A stretch of 64,000 nt of DNA from Streptomyces lunaelactis (GCF_003054555.1 NZ_CP026304.1:4464001-4528000); one strand, 5' to 3'. Shown: positions 7,341 through 16,780, numbered from the stretch's first letter. Numbers and translations are program-made. Notes: generated by a model not told the origin, from the sequence alone.

Positions 7341-9464
7341 CCGCGCCAGTTGCTGAGGAGCCCTTCGTAGAGCTCCGCGTCCGGGAGCTCGCGGGGGGCG
7401 GGACCGGCGTGGAAGAACGAGGCGTTGTCGGCCTGGAGCTTGCGGAGGTAGTCGAAGGCCTTCGCGTCATGCTCGCCGAACGCGACGAACTGCCAGAACA
7501 CGGGCTTGTCCGCGGCCTCCGTCAGCGCGGCGGTGGCGGCGGTCTTGGACTCGGGCGCGCCGTCGGTCTGGAAGATCACGAGCGCGGGTGCGTCGGCGTC
7601 CGCCTTGGCGTGCAGGGCGAGGACCTGTTCCACGGCGAGGTGGTAGTTCGTACGCCCCATGCGCCCGAGGGAGCCGTGCAGCTCGTCGATCCGTCCTTCG
7701 TGGGAGTCGAGGGTGAGCTCCCCGGTCCCGTCGACCTCGGTCGAGAAGAAGACGACGCTGACGGTGGCGTCGTCGTCGAGGTGCGCGGCGAGGGCGAGCG
7801 CCTGCTCACCGAGGCGCTGGGCGCTGCCGTCCTTGTAGTACGGGCGCATGGACCCGGACCGATCGAGCACGAGGTAGACGCGCGCGCGGGCCCCGTCGAG
7901 CCGACGCTGCTCGAGTACGGCGCCGGCGGCGTCGTAGTGACCGAGGAGCCGGGGGGCGCGGGCTGCGAGCGGGCGGTGCGTGGGCGGGTCGCGGCGTCGC
8001 CTGCGGCGCGGTTGCGGCGACGGCTCGGTGCGGGTGCGGGTGCCTGCGGCTCGGCGGCCGGGTCGTTTGCCGTGGGCTCGGCGGGCTCTGCCGCCTCCGG
8101 CTCGGCGGCTGCGGGCTCGGTGACGGGCGTCGGCTCGGTGGCTTCGGCTGCGGCGACGGGCTCGGTGACGGGCTCGGGCGTGGCGACGACTGCCTGCGGC
8201 TCGACTGTGGCGTCGGCTGCGGGCTCGGGCGCCGTGACCGGCTCTGCCGGAGCCTCGGTGCTTGCCTCGGGCTCGGCGGGAGCCGCCGCCTTCGGTGTGG
8301 CGGTGCGCTTGGCCGCCCGCGGCTTGGCCTTGGCGGCCGGAGCTGCGGCCTTGGGCTGGGCCGTTACGACCGGGGCCGGAGAGTCGGCGGTGGCGGCCGC
8401 GGCAACGGGCTCGGGCACGGCGTCGGCGCCCGGCTCGGTGGTGGCTGCGGGCTCGGCCGCCGCGACCGGGGCCGGGTCGCCTGCCGTGGACTTGGCGGGC
8501 GCCGCCTTCGGCGTGGCGGCGCGCTTGGCCGCCCGCGGCCTTGGCAGCCGGGCTGCGGCTGGCTCGGCGCCGTGACCGGCTTCGGTTCGCCGGCCGTGGG
8601 CTCGGCGGACGCCGCCTTCGGCTCGGCGTCGGCCGCCGGGGCCGGAGACCCGGCGGCGTCGGTGGCGGGCTCGCTCGCGGTGACCGGCTCTGCCGGAGCC
8701 TCGGTGCTTGCCTCGGGCTCGGCGGGAGCCGCCGCCTTCGGCGTGGCGGCGCGCTTGGCCGCCCGCGGCTTGGCCTTGGCAGCCGGGGCTGCGGCTACGG
8801 GCTCGGGCGCCGTGACCGGCTTCGGTTCGCCGGCCGTGGGCTCGGCGGACGCCGCCTTCGGCTCGGCGTCGGCCGCCGGGGCCGGAGACCCGGCGGCGTC
8901 GGTGGCGGGCTCGCTCGCGGTGACCGGCTCTGCCGGAGCCTCGGTGCTTGCCTCGGGCTCGGCGGGAGCCGCCGCCTTCGGCGTGGCGGTGCGCTTGGCC
9001 GCCCGCGGCTTGGCCTTGGCAGCCGGGGCTGCGGTCGCGGCCTCGGCGGTCGCGGCCGCCACAGTCTCGGGCGCCGTGACCTCCTCGGCCGTGGCCGCCA
9101 CAGCCTCAAGGGCCGGGGTCTCATCGACCGCGCTGGTTGTCGTGGCTCCAGCAGGAGCCACGGCAACCTCCGCCGCGGCCTCCGGCTCAGGGGCGACGAC
9201 AGGCGCAGCCGCCACCCGCTCCTCCGAGGCCTGGGCCGAGGCCTGGGCCTGGGCCGGGACCGACGTCCTGCCCCGCGGCGCCGGGTTGTCGAACGCCGCC
9301 GAGACCAAGTCCGCCGCCGCCCGTTCCGCCGACGACGGAGCCGGCACCGTCGCGGTGGCCGGTTCCGTGCGCTCGGTCTGGGGCGGGACGGAGGTTGCCG
9401 CCGACTCGTTAAGCTCCGAACGGTCGCGTACAAACACCTTGCGCAGCAAGCTCCGAATGCCCAT
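7337..9464 (-). pseudogene. VWA-domain protein with Ala/Pro/Glu-rich repeats, two frameshifts
   Basis: The gene begins at 9464 (MGIRSLLRKVF) and continues through a long low-complexity region with repeated KAKPRAAKR segments. It changes frame near 8540-8570 and again near 7990-8045, then enters a von Willebrand A domain: [17 protein letters not shown] (MIDAS DxSxS), a Thr in MGRTNYHL, and FQTDGAPES. The VWA frame is readable upstream as [20 protein letters not shown], well beyond the first in-frame start. Both breaks are net one-base losses (the first is a net loss of ten bases relative to the neighbouring repeat). If intact it would be about 700 residues, possibly a metal-dependent adhesion or TerF-like stress protein. 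Sequencing error is a real alternative. Confidence 0.7.
8571..9034. repeat. Tandem 240-bp repeat inside the VWA gene
   Basis: Copy 1 (8571-8810) and copy 2 (from 8811) are 240 bases apart and match almost base for base over about 224 bases, with one visible difference (C/T at 8751 versus 8991). A third, partial copy lies at about 8225-8360, and a degenerate copy end with several small deletions at 8521-8570. The repeats encode Ala/Pro/Glu- and Lys/Arg-rich linkers. Confidence 0.85.
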
Positions 9465-9657
9465 GGGCGAGGCCTTTCGCATCAGTGAAAGCGGTGAATG
9501 TCCGCACTTGGGCCGGGGGTCACGGGGTGTCCAGGCCAGGGCAGACACGTAAGGTTAGCCGCCGCCCGCGGCGAACTCCGGCAGGGGCGCCCACGACCTC
9601 GGGCTCACCCCCCGCATCAACCGCCTCCCCATGTCAACCGCGCCTCGGCCGCGGCGG

Positions 9658-9679
9658 ATTCATCCCCCGTTCACCTCCC
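9658..9679 (+). promoter_or_regulatory. PHO box upstream of the phosphatase gene
   Basis: ATTCATCCCCC and GTTCACCTCCC are adjacent 11-base direct repeats that fit the Streptomyces PHO-box pattern (GTTCAYYYRSG-like units bound by PhoP). They lie about 90 bases before the GTG start of the PhoX-type phosphatase, the position expected for PhoP activation under phosphate limitation. The rest of the 9465-9769 intergenic stretch shows no gene. Confidence 0.7.
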
Positions 9680-9769
9680 GGCCGCCGCATTGCAGACATG
9701 CGCACCTAACGTCGCGGCGGAACATATTCCGACACCATGTCGGCGCGGGGTGCGCCGGAGGAGGACGAA

Positions 9770-11833
9770 GTGCGCAAACTGCTGCCGTTGTTGAACACTG
9801 ATCCGCACGCGGGCGGACGTTCCGCTCTCACCTGTCGCTACCGCTGCGGCGACGCCTGTTTCCACGAGGTACCGAACACCAGCGACAACGAGTACGTCGG
9901 CGACGTCATAGCGAGCGCGCTCTCGCGCCGTTCGATGATGCGCGCCGCCGCCGTCGTGACCGTCGCCGCCGCCGCCGGCACCGCCACCGTCTTCGGGCCG
10001 GGTGGCGAGCAGGCCTCCGCCGCGCCCGCCACCGACGCCGACCGCCACGGAAACGGCGGCGGCAGGACGGACGGCGCCCGCGGCCTCCGCTTCGCCCCCG
10101 TCGCTCCCAACAAGGACGACAAGGTCACCATCCCCGACGGCTACGCCCAGAGCGTCGTCATCCGCTGGGGCGAGCCGATCCTCCGCGGCGCCCCGGCCTT
10201 CGACGCCGACAAGCAGACCGCCAAGGCGCAGGCCGGCCAGTTCGGCTACAACAATGACTTCCTCTCCCTGCTGCCGTACAAGCACGACCAGCAGCTCCTC
10301 GTCGCCAACCACGAGTACACCGACGAGATCCTGATGTTCCGCGGCTACGACCCGGCCAACCCGACCCGCGAGCAGGTCGAGATCGCCTGGGCCGCGCACG
10401 GCCTGTCCGTCGTCGTGGTCGAGGAGGAGGACCGCAGCGGCAAGCTCACCGCGGTCAGCCGCCACCCGCTGAACCGCCGCCTCACCGCGACCAGCGAGTT
10501 CAAGGTCACCGGACCGGCGGCCGGCAGCCCCCTGCTGCGTACGAGCGCCGACCCGAGCGGCACCAAGGTGCTCGGCACGCTCAACAACTGCGCCGGCGGC
10601 ACCACCCCGTGGGGCACCACCCTCCACGGCGAGGAGAACTTCAACCAGTACTTCGCCAACGGATCGAGTGCCACGGACAAGCGCTACGGCATCGGCGCCG
10701 CCGCGACCGAGCGCAAGTGGGAGCTCTTCGACAAGCGCTTCGACGTCAAGCAGGAGCCCAACGAGGTCCACCGCCACGGCTGGGTCGTCGAGCTCGACCC
10801 GTACGACCCGGACTCCACTCCCCGCAAGCGCACCGCGCTCGGCCGCTTCAAGCACGAGGCCGCCCAGCCGCGGCTGACCGCGGACGGCCGCCCGGTCGTC
10901 TACATGGGCGACGACGAGCGCTTCGACTACTTCTACAAGTTCGTCTCGTCGAAGCGGATGAAGAAGGGCACCTCGCGCGCCGCCCGCGAGCACAACAGCA
11001 CGCTCCTCGACGAGGGCACGCTGTACGTCGCCAAGCTGACCGGCGACTCCCCGGCCACCGAGATCGACGGCAGCGGAAAGCTCCCGAACGACGGCGAGTT
11101 CGACGGCAGCGGCATCTGGATCCCGCTCGCCACCGGCGACAAGTCCTTCGTCCCCGGCATGAGCGCCGAGGAGGTGTACATCTTCACCCGCCTCGCCGGC
11201 GACAAGGTGGGCGCCACCAAGATGGACCGCCCCGAGGACGTCGAGCCGTCCCCGCGCACCGGCCGCGTCTACATCGCGCTGACCAACAACACCGACCGCG
11301 GCAAGCCCGGCAAGGCCGGTGCGGACGAGGCCAACCCGCGCAACCTCAACAAGCACGGCCAGATCCTGGAGCTCGCCGAGAACTGGGACGACCCGGCCGG
11401 CGACGGTTTCGCCTGGCGGCTCTTCCTGGTCGCGGGAGACCCGAACGACCCGGCGACGTACTTCTCGGGCTTCCCGAAGGAGAAGGTCAGCCCCATCTCC
11501 TGCCCGGACAACGTCGCGTTCGACCCGTACGGCAATCTGTGGATCTCCACGGACGGCAACCAGCTCGGCTCCCACGACGGCCTCTTCGGCGTCGCGACCC
11601 AGGGCGAGCGGCGCGGTGAGCTCAAGCAGTTCCTCACCGTCCCGGCCGGCGCGGAGACCTGTGGCCCGATCATCCAGGACCGCCGGGTCCTGATCGCGGT
11701 CCAGCACCCGGGCGAGCTCGACGGCGCGTCCGTCGAGCAGCCGAAGAGCATCTGGCCGGACGGACCGGGCAAGATCGTCCGCCCGTCGGTCGTCGCCGTC
11801 TGGCGCAAGAACGGCTGCGACATCGGCGTGTAG
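9770..11833 (+). CDS. PhoX-type alkaline phosphatase (DUF839 family), Tat-exported
   Basis: This 687-residue protein belongs to the PhoX/DUF839 family of calcium/iron-dependent secreted phosphatases. After a cytoplasmic stretch containing CRYRCGDACFHE there is a twin-arginine-like segment ALSRRSMMRAAAVVTVAAAAG, then the mature domain with family blocks such as LLVANHEYTDE, NNCAGGTTPWGT and VYMGDDERFDYFYKFVS. The GTG start at 9770 sits five bases after GGAGGAGG. A PHO box upstream argues for PhoP control and a role in taking phosphate from organic esters. Metal-binding residues were not mapped individually. Confidence 0.88.
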   Translation: MRKLLPLLNTDPHAGGRSALTCRYRCGDACFHEVPNTSDNEYVGDVIASALSRRSMMRAAAVVTVAAAAGTATVFGPGGEQASAAPATDADRHGNGGGRTDGARGLRFAPVAPNKDDKVTIPDGYAQSVVIRWGEPILRGAPAFDADKQTAKAQAGQFGYNNDFLSLLPYKHDQQLLVANHEYTDEILMFRGYDPANPTREQVEIAWAAHGLSVVVVEEEDRSGKLTAVSRHPLNRRLTATSEFKVTGPAAGSPLLRTSADPSGTKVLGTLNNCAGGTTPWGTTLHGEENFNQYFANGSSATDKRYGIGAAATERKWELFDKRFDVKQEPNEVHRHGWVVELDPYDPDSTPRKRTALGRFKHEAAQPRLTADGRPVVYMGDDERFDYFYKFVSSKRMKKGTSRAAREHNSTLLDEGTLYVAKLTGDSPATEIDGSGKLPNDGEFDGSGIWIPLATGDKSFVPGMSAEEVYIFTRLAGDKVGATKMDRPEDVEPSPRTGRVYIALTNNTDRGKPGKAGADEANPRNLNKHGQILELAENWDDPAGDGFAWRLFLVAGDPNDPATYFSGFPKEKVSPISCPDNVAFDPYGNLWISTDGNQLGSHDGLFGVATQGERRGELKQFLTVPAGAETCGPIIQDRRVLIAVQHPGELDGASVEQPKSIWPDGPGKIVRPSVVAVWRKNGCDIGV

Positions 11834-11841
11834 TCAAGTCC

Positions 11842-12804
11842 CTATGAGGTGGCGCGCACCTGTGCGCGCCACTTCATGAACTCCTCCTCCGCATCCCCCG
11901 TGTACGACCACGGCACCCGCGCCGCCTGCGTCCCCAGCAGTTCGAACAGCTGCCGGGCCTCCTCGCTCAGCCCCGCGTAACAGGCCGCGTGTGTCAGATA
12001 GTTGAGCTCGCCGATCTCCTCGGGCACCGCAGGCCCCGGCGTGCGGCCGCCGATCCAGCGGTCCCAGGTGCGCCGCACCTCCGTCACCGCGAGCTCGTGG
12101 TGCCAGTGCCGCCCGAAGTCCCGCACCGGCGCCCGGCCGCGCGTACCCTCGCGGACATAGCGGTACTCCTCCACCCGCGCGATCTGCACCAGTACCGGCA
12201 GCGGCGACCCGGGCGGCGACGCGCCCGCCGCGTCCCGGGCGAAGTCGTACATCGTGCCGTGGGTGCCGTGCCAGCGCGCCGAGTAGTAGCGCAGCAACTG
12301 CACATGACCCTCGATGTTGTACGGGTCACGGCGCCGCAACTCGTCCCACCAGCCCCGCAGTTCGCGCCGCGGAATCCCCTCCTCGTACAGCCGCGCCACC
12401 GTCAGCAGCGACACCCACGGCATGGGGTCGGCCGGGCGGGCGTCGGCCGCGCCCAGGCAGGCCATCACCGCCACATCGAGCCGCGCGTGGTCGATGCCGA
12501 CGCCCCGGCCGGCCTCGATCGCCTGGTGGAAGACCCGTACGACCTCCGTCGCCGCCCGCAGCACCGCCACGTCCGGATTGCCGGGTTCCGCCGCCCGCCA
12601 GCTCTCCACCGCGGAGGAGCCGGCGGCCGCGTGCGAGAGCAGCCGCAGCCGGTGTGTACGCAGCGGCCAGTCGTCCCCGGTGGCGCGCAACAGGTCGCGG
12701 ACGCCCTGCCAGCGCCCGATAACGATGTCATGCAGGGCCTCCGTCAGCGGACGGTCCCCGAAGGCGGGGTCGAAGTCCGGGGCGAAGCGGCGGCGTGCGG
12801 CCAT
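11842..12804 (-). CDS. Conserved hypothetical protein, helical-repeat type
   Basis: This 320-residue cytoplasmic-looking protein has no signal peptide or membrane helix. It is mostly alpha-helical with W/A/L-rich segments (ESWRAAEPGNPDVAVLRAA, MPWVSLLTVARLYEEG, NYLTHAACYAGLSEEARQLF) reminiscent of TPR-like repeats. I do not recognise a named family. An alternative GTG three codons upstream (12813) is directly after AGGAGGG. It converges on the phosphatase gene, and the two share a hairpin at their 3' ends. No catalytic motif is visible. Confidence 0.75.
   Translation of the reverse strand: MAARRRFAPDFDPAFGDRPLTEALHDIVIGRWQGVRDLLRATGDDWPLRTHRLRLLSHAAAGSSAVESWRAAEPGNPDVAVLRAATEVVRVFHQAIEAGRGVGIDHARLDVAVMACLGAADARPADPMPWVSLLTVARLYEEGIPRRELRGWWDELRRRDPYNIEGHVQLLRYYSARWHGTHGTMYDFARDAAGASPPGSPLPVLVQIARVEEYRYVREGTRGRAPVRDFGRHWHHELAVTEVRRTWDRWIGGRTPGPAVPEEIGELNYLTHAACYAGLSEEARQLFELLGTQAARVPWSYTGDAEEEFMKWRAQVRATS
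11849..11872. terminator. Perfect hairpin between convergent genes
   Basis: GTGGCGCGCAC and GTGCGCGCCAC form an 11-bp stem with a two-base loop. It lies just after the phosphatase stop and inside the last codons of the convergent gene, so it can act in both directions. Confidence 0.75.
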
Positions 12805-12836
12805 CTGAGGCACTTCCCTCCTTCCTTCGGCTTCCT

Positions 12837-14312
12837 TCAGAAGTCCGTGGCCATCGACTTGTCGGCGTAATCAGGGTGTCTGGAGGCGGAGTTGGCGTAA
12901 CTCTCCTGCGCCTCCAGGGCGCGCGACGCTTCCAGTCGGGCGGGGCGGTAGTACGAACTCCCCCGCCGCCAGTAAAGGATCATCGGCACCACACCGGCGG
13001 CGAGCCCGCCGATGCCGATCCCGATCGACGCCCAGCTCATCTCGGTGAGCGCCTCGAAGAAGATCCAGAGCATGAACAGCGCGCCGAACAGCGGCCACAG
13101 GCCGCCGAGTACGAAGTCGCGTACCGAGGCCAGCAGCGTCTTGCGGTACGCGACGACGGCCGCGATACCCGCGAGCCCGTAGTAGAAGGCGATCTGCAGG
13201 CCGATCGCCGCGACGGCGGCGGACAGCACCTCGCCGACAGAGCCGAGCGCGGTCGAGGCCACGAACATCGCGAGCGCCACCGCGCCGACGACGGCGATCG
13301 CCACCCACGGGGTGTTCCACCGCCGGTGCACGGTGCCGAGCGCGGCCGGCATCGAATGGTCCCGGCCCATGGCGAACAGCGAACGCGTGACCTGGATCAG
13401 AGTGGTCTCCAGGGTGGCGACGGTGGACAGCAGCACCGCCACGACCAGCAGTTTCCCGCCGGCGCCCGGCCAGATCGCCTCACCGAGCACGCCCAGTACG
13501 TTGGCGCTGCCCGCCTTGATGTCCTCGGCGGTAAGGATCACGTTCACGGCGATCGTGAAGGCCTCGAAGAGGAGGAAGACGACACCGACGCCGACGAGCG
13601 CCGCGAGTCCGGCGGTGCGGCGGCTGTTGCGGGTCTCCTCGCTGAGGTTGCTGGTGACGTCCCAGCCCCAGTAGTAGAAGGTCGCGACCAGCGCGCCCGA
13701 GGCGAAGCCGGACGCTCCGTCGAAGTGCGAGAAGCCGAGCCAGGACCAGTCGAATGCGGCCGCGGCCCCGTTGTGCAGCAGCGCGGCGACGATGAACAGC
13801 AGCAGGATCGCCAGCTCGACGCCGGACATCAGGACCTGCGCGCGTACGGTCAGCCGCGCCCCGCCCAGAACGACCAGCAGCATCGCCAGGAACCAGGCCG
13901 CGCCGACGGCGGTCGCGAGGAAGGCGTTCTCGGCGAGTGCGGGGTCGAAGAGCGCGAGCGTCATCGCACCGGCCGGCAGCGAACCGGCCACCATGAAGAT
14001 CGTCGCGGAGACGACCAGCGCCCAGCCGGACAGAAAGCCGAGAAAGGGGTGGAGCGTGCGGCTCACCCAGGAGTAGCTGGCGCCGGCGTTGATGTCGATC
14101 CGGCCGAGTCTGCTGAAGGCCAGGACGATGCCGAACATGGGGATGGCGCAGTAGAGCAGCGCGGCCGGTCCCGCGAGGCCGACGGATGCGACGAGTACGG
14201 CGGTGGTGGCGGCGATCGAGTAGGCGGGGGCGCTGCCCGCGATGGCCATCACGATCGTGTCGAACGTGCCGAGGACATTGGGCTGTAGCCCTCTGGCCGA
14301 GCTGCTGCGCAT
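12837..14312 (-). CDS. APC-family amino acid permease
   Basis: This 491-residue integral membrane protein has about twelve hydrophobic helices and the N-terminal APC signature FDTIVMAIAGSAPAYSIAAT, where the broken first helix normally binds the substrate amino group. Later blocks (GASYSWVSRTLHPFLGFLSG, YWGWDVTSNLSEETRNS) also match amino acid/polyamine antiporters. It is probably a proton-coupled or exchange transporter; the substrate cannot be told. Start 14312 has GGAGAA four bases upstream. The downstream hypothetical gene follows after 32 bases and may be co-transcribed. Confidence 0.88.
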   Translation of the reverse strand: MRSSSARGLQPNVLGTFDTIVMAIAGSAPAYSIAATTAVLVASVGLAGPAALLYCAIPMFGIVLAFSRLGRIDINAGASYSWVSRTLHPFLGFLSGWALVVSATIFMVAGSLPAGAMTLALFDPALAENAFLATAVGAAWFLAMLLVVLGGARLTVRAQVLMSGVELAILLLFIVAALLHNGAAAAFDWSWLGFSHFDGASGFASGALVATFYYWGWDVTSNLSEETRNSRRTAGLAALVGVGVVFLLFEAFTIAVNVILTAEDIKAGSANVLGVLGEAIWPGAGGKLLVVAVLLSTVATLETTLIQVTRSLFAMGRDHSMPAALGTVHRRWNTPWVAIAVVGAVALAMFVASTALGSVGEVLSAAVAAIGLQIAFYYGLAGIAAVVAYRKTLLASVRDFVLGGLWPLFGALFMLWIFFEALTEMSWASIGIGIGGLAAGVVPMILYWRRGSSYYRPARLEASRALEAQESYANSASRHPDYADKSMATDF

Positions 14313-14458
14313 GGTGTTCTCCGAATGCCCTTGGGGTGAATGCCCCTGTGTTGCACGACATATGCTGGTATGTCAGAAACGGACGCCCGCTCCGGAGTCA
14401 AGGCCTCCGTAGAGGGAGAACGTGCGCATCGTAGTCGGATGCGTGCGGTGGGGTGAGG

Positions 14459-14480
14459 GGGGTGGGGCTGACCCCACCCC
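14459..14480. repeat. G4TG4/C4AC4 hairpin at a gene-remnant junction
   Basis: GGGGTGGGG-CTGA-CCCCACCCC is a perfect 9-bp stem-loop. It lies about 40 bases before the point where recognisable permease coding sequence begins, so it marks or caused the truncation, or acts as a terminator. Confidence 0.55.
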
Positions 14481-14517
14481 AAGAGGCTGGGTGACGCCAT
14501 GGGCTGCGGTCCCCGGC

Positions 14518-14796
14518 GATCTGACGGGTGCGACGCGGGCGCAGGTCATGCGGATGCTGACGGTCGAGGGCCTGGTGGTCGCGGTGATCGGCGTACTGCT
14601 CGGCACGGCGGCCGCGGCGACGACGCTGGTGCCTTTCGCGCACGCGGCGGCGGACAGCTGGATGCCGTCGGGCCCGCTGTGGATCTACGGCGCTGTGGTG
14701 GGCGCGGCGGTGACCCTGGTGCTTTCGGCCACGCTGGTACCGGCGTGGCGGGCGCTGAGGGTATTGCCGGTGCGCGCGGCGCGGGTGGACTCGTAG
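14518..14796 (+). pseudogene. FtsX-family ABC permease, C-terminal remnant
   Basis: The frame from DLTGATRAQVMRMLTVEGLV to VLPVRAARVDS is the last quarter of an FtsX/MacB-type ABC transporter permease: the GATR-xQV helix, one transmembrane helix, a short loop, and a final helix ending in AWRALRVLPV. The rest of the gene, including the other helices and the external domain, is absent; upstream in the frame is a GC hairpin and unrelated sequence. A partner ATPase gene is not nearby. It ends ten bases before the S4 gene. Confidence 0.7.
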
Positions 14797-14805
14797 AGTC
14801 GGTAC

Positions 14806-15204
14806 ATGGCTGCAGAGGTTTCGGACCAGGGGACGGTACGGGTCGACGCCTGGATCTGGTCGGTCCGGCTCACGAAGACCCGCTCCCAGGCGGCATCGGC
14901 CTGCCGGGCCGGACATGTCCGCGTGAACGGCGAACGGGTCAAGCCGGCGCACATGGTGCGCGCGGGTGACCAGGTGCGGCTGTTCCACGCGGGCCGTGAG
15001 CGGCTGGTGGTCGTCTCCAGGATCATCCGCAAGAGGGTGGGCCCCTCTGTGGCGGCCGAATGCCTCGTGGACAACAGCCCGCCGCCCCCGCCGAGGGAGT
15101 TCGTGGCCCCGGTGGCGGTACGGGAGAGGGGCGCGGGCCGCCCGACGAAGCGCGACCGCCGCGAGATGGAACGGCTGCAGGGCGGGCTGCCGAAGGTGCA
15201 GTAG
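14806..15204 (+). CDS. S4-domain RNA-binding protein (HslR/Hsp15-like)
   Basis: This 132-residue basic protein has an S4 RNA-binding fold at residues 10-75: RVDAWIWSVRLTKTRSQA, then ACRAGHVRVNGERVKPAHMV and AGDQVRLF. The C-terminal part is proline-rich followed by a basic tail (GAGRPTKRDRREMERLQGG), as in Hsp15-like ribosome-recycling factors that bind stalled 50S subunits with nascent tRNA. That role is inferred from the family. It stands alone downstream of a permease remnant. Confidence 0.88.
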   Translation: MAAEVSDQGTVRVDAWIWSVRLTKTRSQAASACRAGHVRVNGERVKPAHMVRAGDQVRLFHAGRERLVVVSRIIRKRVGPSVAAECLVDNSPPPPPREFVAPVAVRERGAGRPTKRDRREMERLQGGLPKVQ

Positions 15205-15268
15205 GGGGCGCGGGTCGCCTGCGGCGGGGGTCCTTGTGTCCGCGTTCGGGCCGCTGATCCCGGCAGAC

Positions 15269-15685
15269 TCACCCGAAGGACCAGCCGGACCACTGACTGA
15301 CCCTGATCACCACGACCGGCCCCTCCGGTGGGTGCTGCCGGTACTGGACGTACTTGGTCCGCAACAGCTCGATGAGCTGTGAGCGCCGCTCACCACTCTC
15401 GATCACTGTCGCCTGTCCATCAGCCCGTGCCCACCAGAGCCGAGTCCAGTCGTCGTCGTAGTGATCGACGAGCGCTGCCACCCGGTAGTTCTCACTGATG
15501 TTGCGCAGCCGTCGAAGATTCCATGTGCTCTTGGGCTTGTGATCGATCGCGAAGCACAGGAGGTCGCCGTCCACGGCGAACGTCAGCGGCACGAGGTGCG
15601 GTACGCCGGAGCCACTCACCGTGGCCAGGTGAGCGACCGACGCCGCCTCGAACCTCTGCCGCGCATCGTCAGCGCCAAGCCTCAT
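15269..15685 (-). CDS. PPOX-class F420-dependent enzyme (Rv0121-type)
   Basis: This 138-residue split-barrel flavin/deazaflavin protein has the N-terminal block DARQRFEAASVAHLATVSGSG, LCFAIDHKPKST, and RNISENYRVAALVDHYDDDWTRLWWARADG, which is diagnostic of the PPOX-class probable F420-dependent family. Such proteins bind F420 and reduce various substrates; this one's substrate is unknown. The open frame extends far upstream but without codon bias, so MRLGADD at 15685 is the start. Confidence 0.85.
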   Translation of the reverse strand: MRLGADDARQRFEAASVAHLATVSGSGVPHLVPLTFAVDGDLLCFAIDHKPKSTWNLRRLRNISENYRVAALVDHYDDDWTRLWWARADGQATVIESGERRSQLIELLRTKYVQYRQHPPEGPVVVIRVSQWSGWSFG

Positions 15686-16128
15686 GAGTGGACCGTACCC
15701 AGTTCCGGGGAGACCGGGCAGCGGAGACCTCCTCCGCCCGTCCGCCCGTACGGCATTGCGTCGCGTGTGCGAAGAAACGTGCAGAACGATCGTTACGAGA
15801 TCCCGTCCACCGACCGGATGATGCGCCGGTGGTGCACCCGGCGGTGCGCCCGGTCGTGCGCCGGAGCACGCAAGGGCTTGCTGTTGATCATTGAACGGAT
15901 CGGTGTAGCGGTCAGTGAATGTCAGGGCCACGCTCACCGCATATGCGTGATCGATACAGGCGCCCGTTACGGAAATGTCCGTAATTGGTAACGCGTGCCG
16001 GTTGGCCCGCCGCCGCGCCCGGCGACGACCCAGAGTTTGGGTCCTCGGCCCAGCACGGGCCGGGAATCCGCACCGCTCCACCAGGTCTCATCGGCATGTG
16101 GAGCACCGCTCTTGAGGAGACGTCACCT
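15686..16128. other. Intergenic stretch with no recognised gene
   Basis: About 440 bases between the PPOX gene and the lamin-tail gene. No open frame here has convincing codon bias or a ribosome site. The right half is less GC-rich (around TCCGTAATTGGTAACG at 15979-15994) and probably holds the promoter of the lamin-tail gene. No named riboswitch could be recognised by eye. Confidence 0.5.
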
Positions 16129-16614
16129 ATGTCTGCTTCTCGCACCGCCCGCCGTATCGCCGCGACCACCCTCGCGGCCGGCGCCGTCCTCTCCGCCGTC
16201 GCCCTGCCGGCCTCGGCCCACGACAACGACCGCGACCGCGCTCGGCACCACGAGCAGTCCCGGGTCGAGATCAGCGACGTGCAGGCCAACAGCCCCGGAT
16301 TCGACAACGGCACCAACCGGTCCGTGAACGCCGAGTGGGTCGAGATCACCAACAACGGCCGCCGCAGCGTGGACCTGGACGGCTGGACCCTGCGCGACTC
16401 GGACGGCGACCGCTACCGCTTCCGCGACGTCCGCCTCGCCGGCCGCGCCACCGTCCGCATCCACACCGGCGTCGGCCGCGACACCCGCACTGACCTCTTC
16501 CAGGGACGCCGCACCTACGTGTGGGACAACCGCTCCGACACCGCGACGCTGCGCGACGACCGCGGTCGCGTCATCGACACCGAGTCCTGGGGCCGCGGGC
16601 ACCATCACCGCTGA
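16129..16614 (+). CDS. Secreted lamin-tail (LTD) domain protein
   Basis: This 161-residue protein has a Sec signal peptide (residues 1-30, cut after ALPASA-H). The mature part is a lamin-tail immunoglobulin-like domain: VEISDVQANSPG, AEWVEITNNGRRSVDLDGWT, LRDSDGDRYRF and TYVWDNRSDTATLRDDRG. The linker is rich in Asp, Arg and His, suggesting cation binding. GAGGAG lies nine bases before the ATG. The family is often extracellular in Streptomyces and its role is unknown; adhesion or scaffold is inference. Confidence 0.85.
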   Translation: MSASRTARRIAATTLAAGAVLSAVALPASAHDNDRDRARHHEQSRVEISDVQANSPGFDNGTNRSVNAEWVEITNNGRRSVDLDGWTLRDSDGDRYRFRDVRLAGRATVRIHTGVGRDTRTDLFQGRRTYVWDNRSDTATLRDDRGRVIDTESWGRGHHHR

Positions 16615-16674
16615 CCCGGCTGGTGAGGGCCGTCTGCCCGTCGACACCAGACGACCCGACCCTCAATGAACCGT

Positions 16675-16706
16675 GTGCCCCGGGCGGCCTTACCTGCCCG
16701 GGGCAC
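16675..16706 (+). terminator. Strong hairpin terminator after the lamin-tail gene
   Basis: GTGCCCCGGGC and GCCCGGGGCAC form a perfect 11-bp stem around a ten-base loop, about 60 bases after the stop codon. Confidence 0.75.
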
Positions 16707-16780
16707 CTGGGCACCGAATAGCGCTCGTGAACCGCATGCTGTGGAACCCACGCGGAACCCACGCGGGATCAGTCGCGGGA

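Noticed and set aside
8571..9034. Repeat array as a CRISPR
   Set aside because: Two long in-frame coding copies with no spacers of unit length; it is a coding tandem repeat.
9671..11707. A 678-codon frame opposite the phosphatase
   Set aside because: The PhoX-type protein on the other strand has domain matches, a ribosome site and a PHO box; this one has none.
15686..16128. A riboswitch (for example a c-di-AMP type) before the lamin-tail gene
   Set aside because: The region is long enough and the gene is a secreted protein, but I could not trace the conserved core or paired stems by eye.
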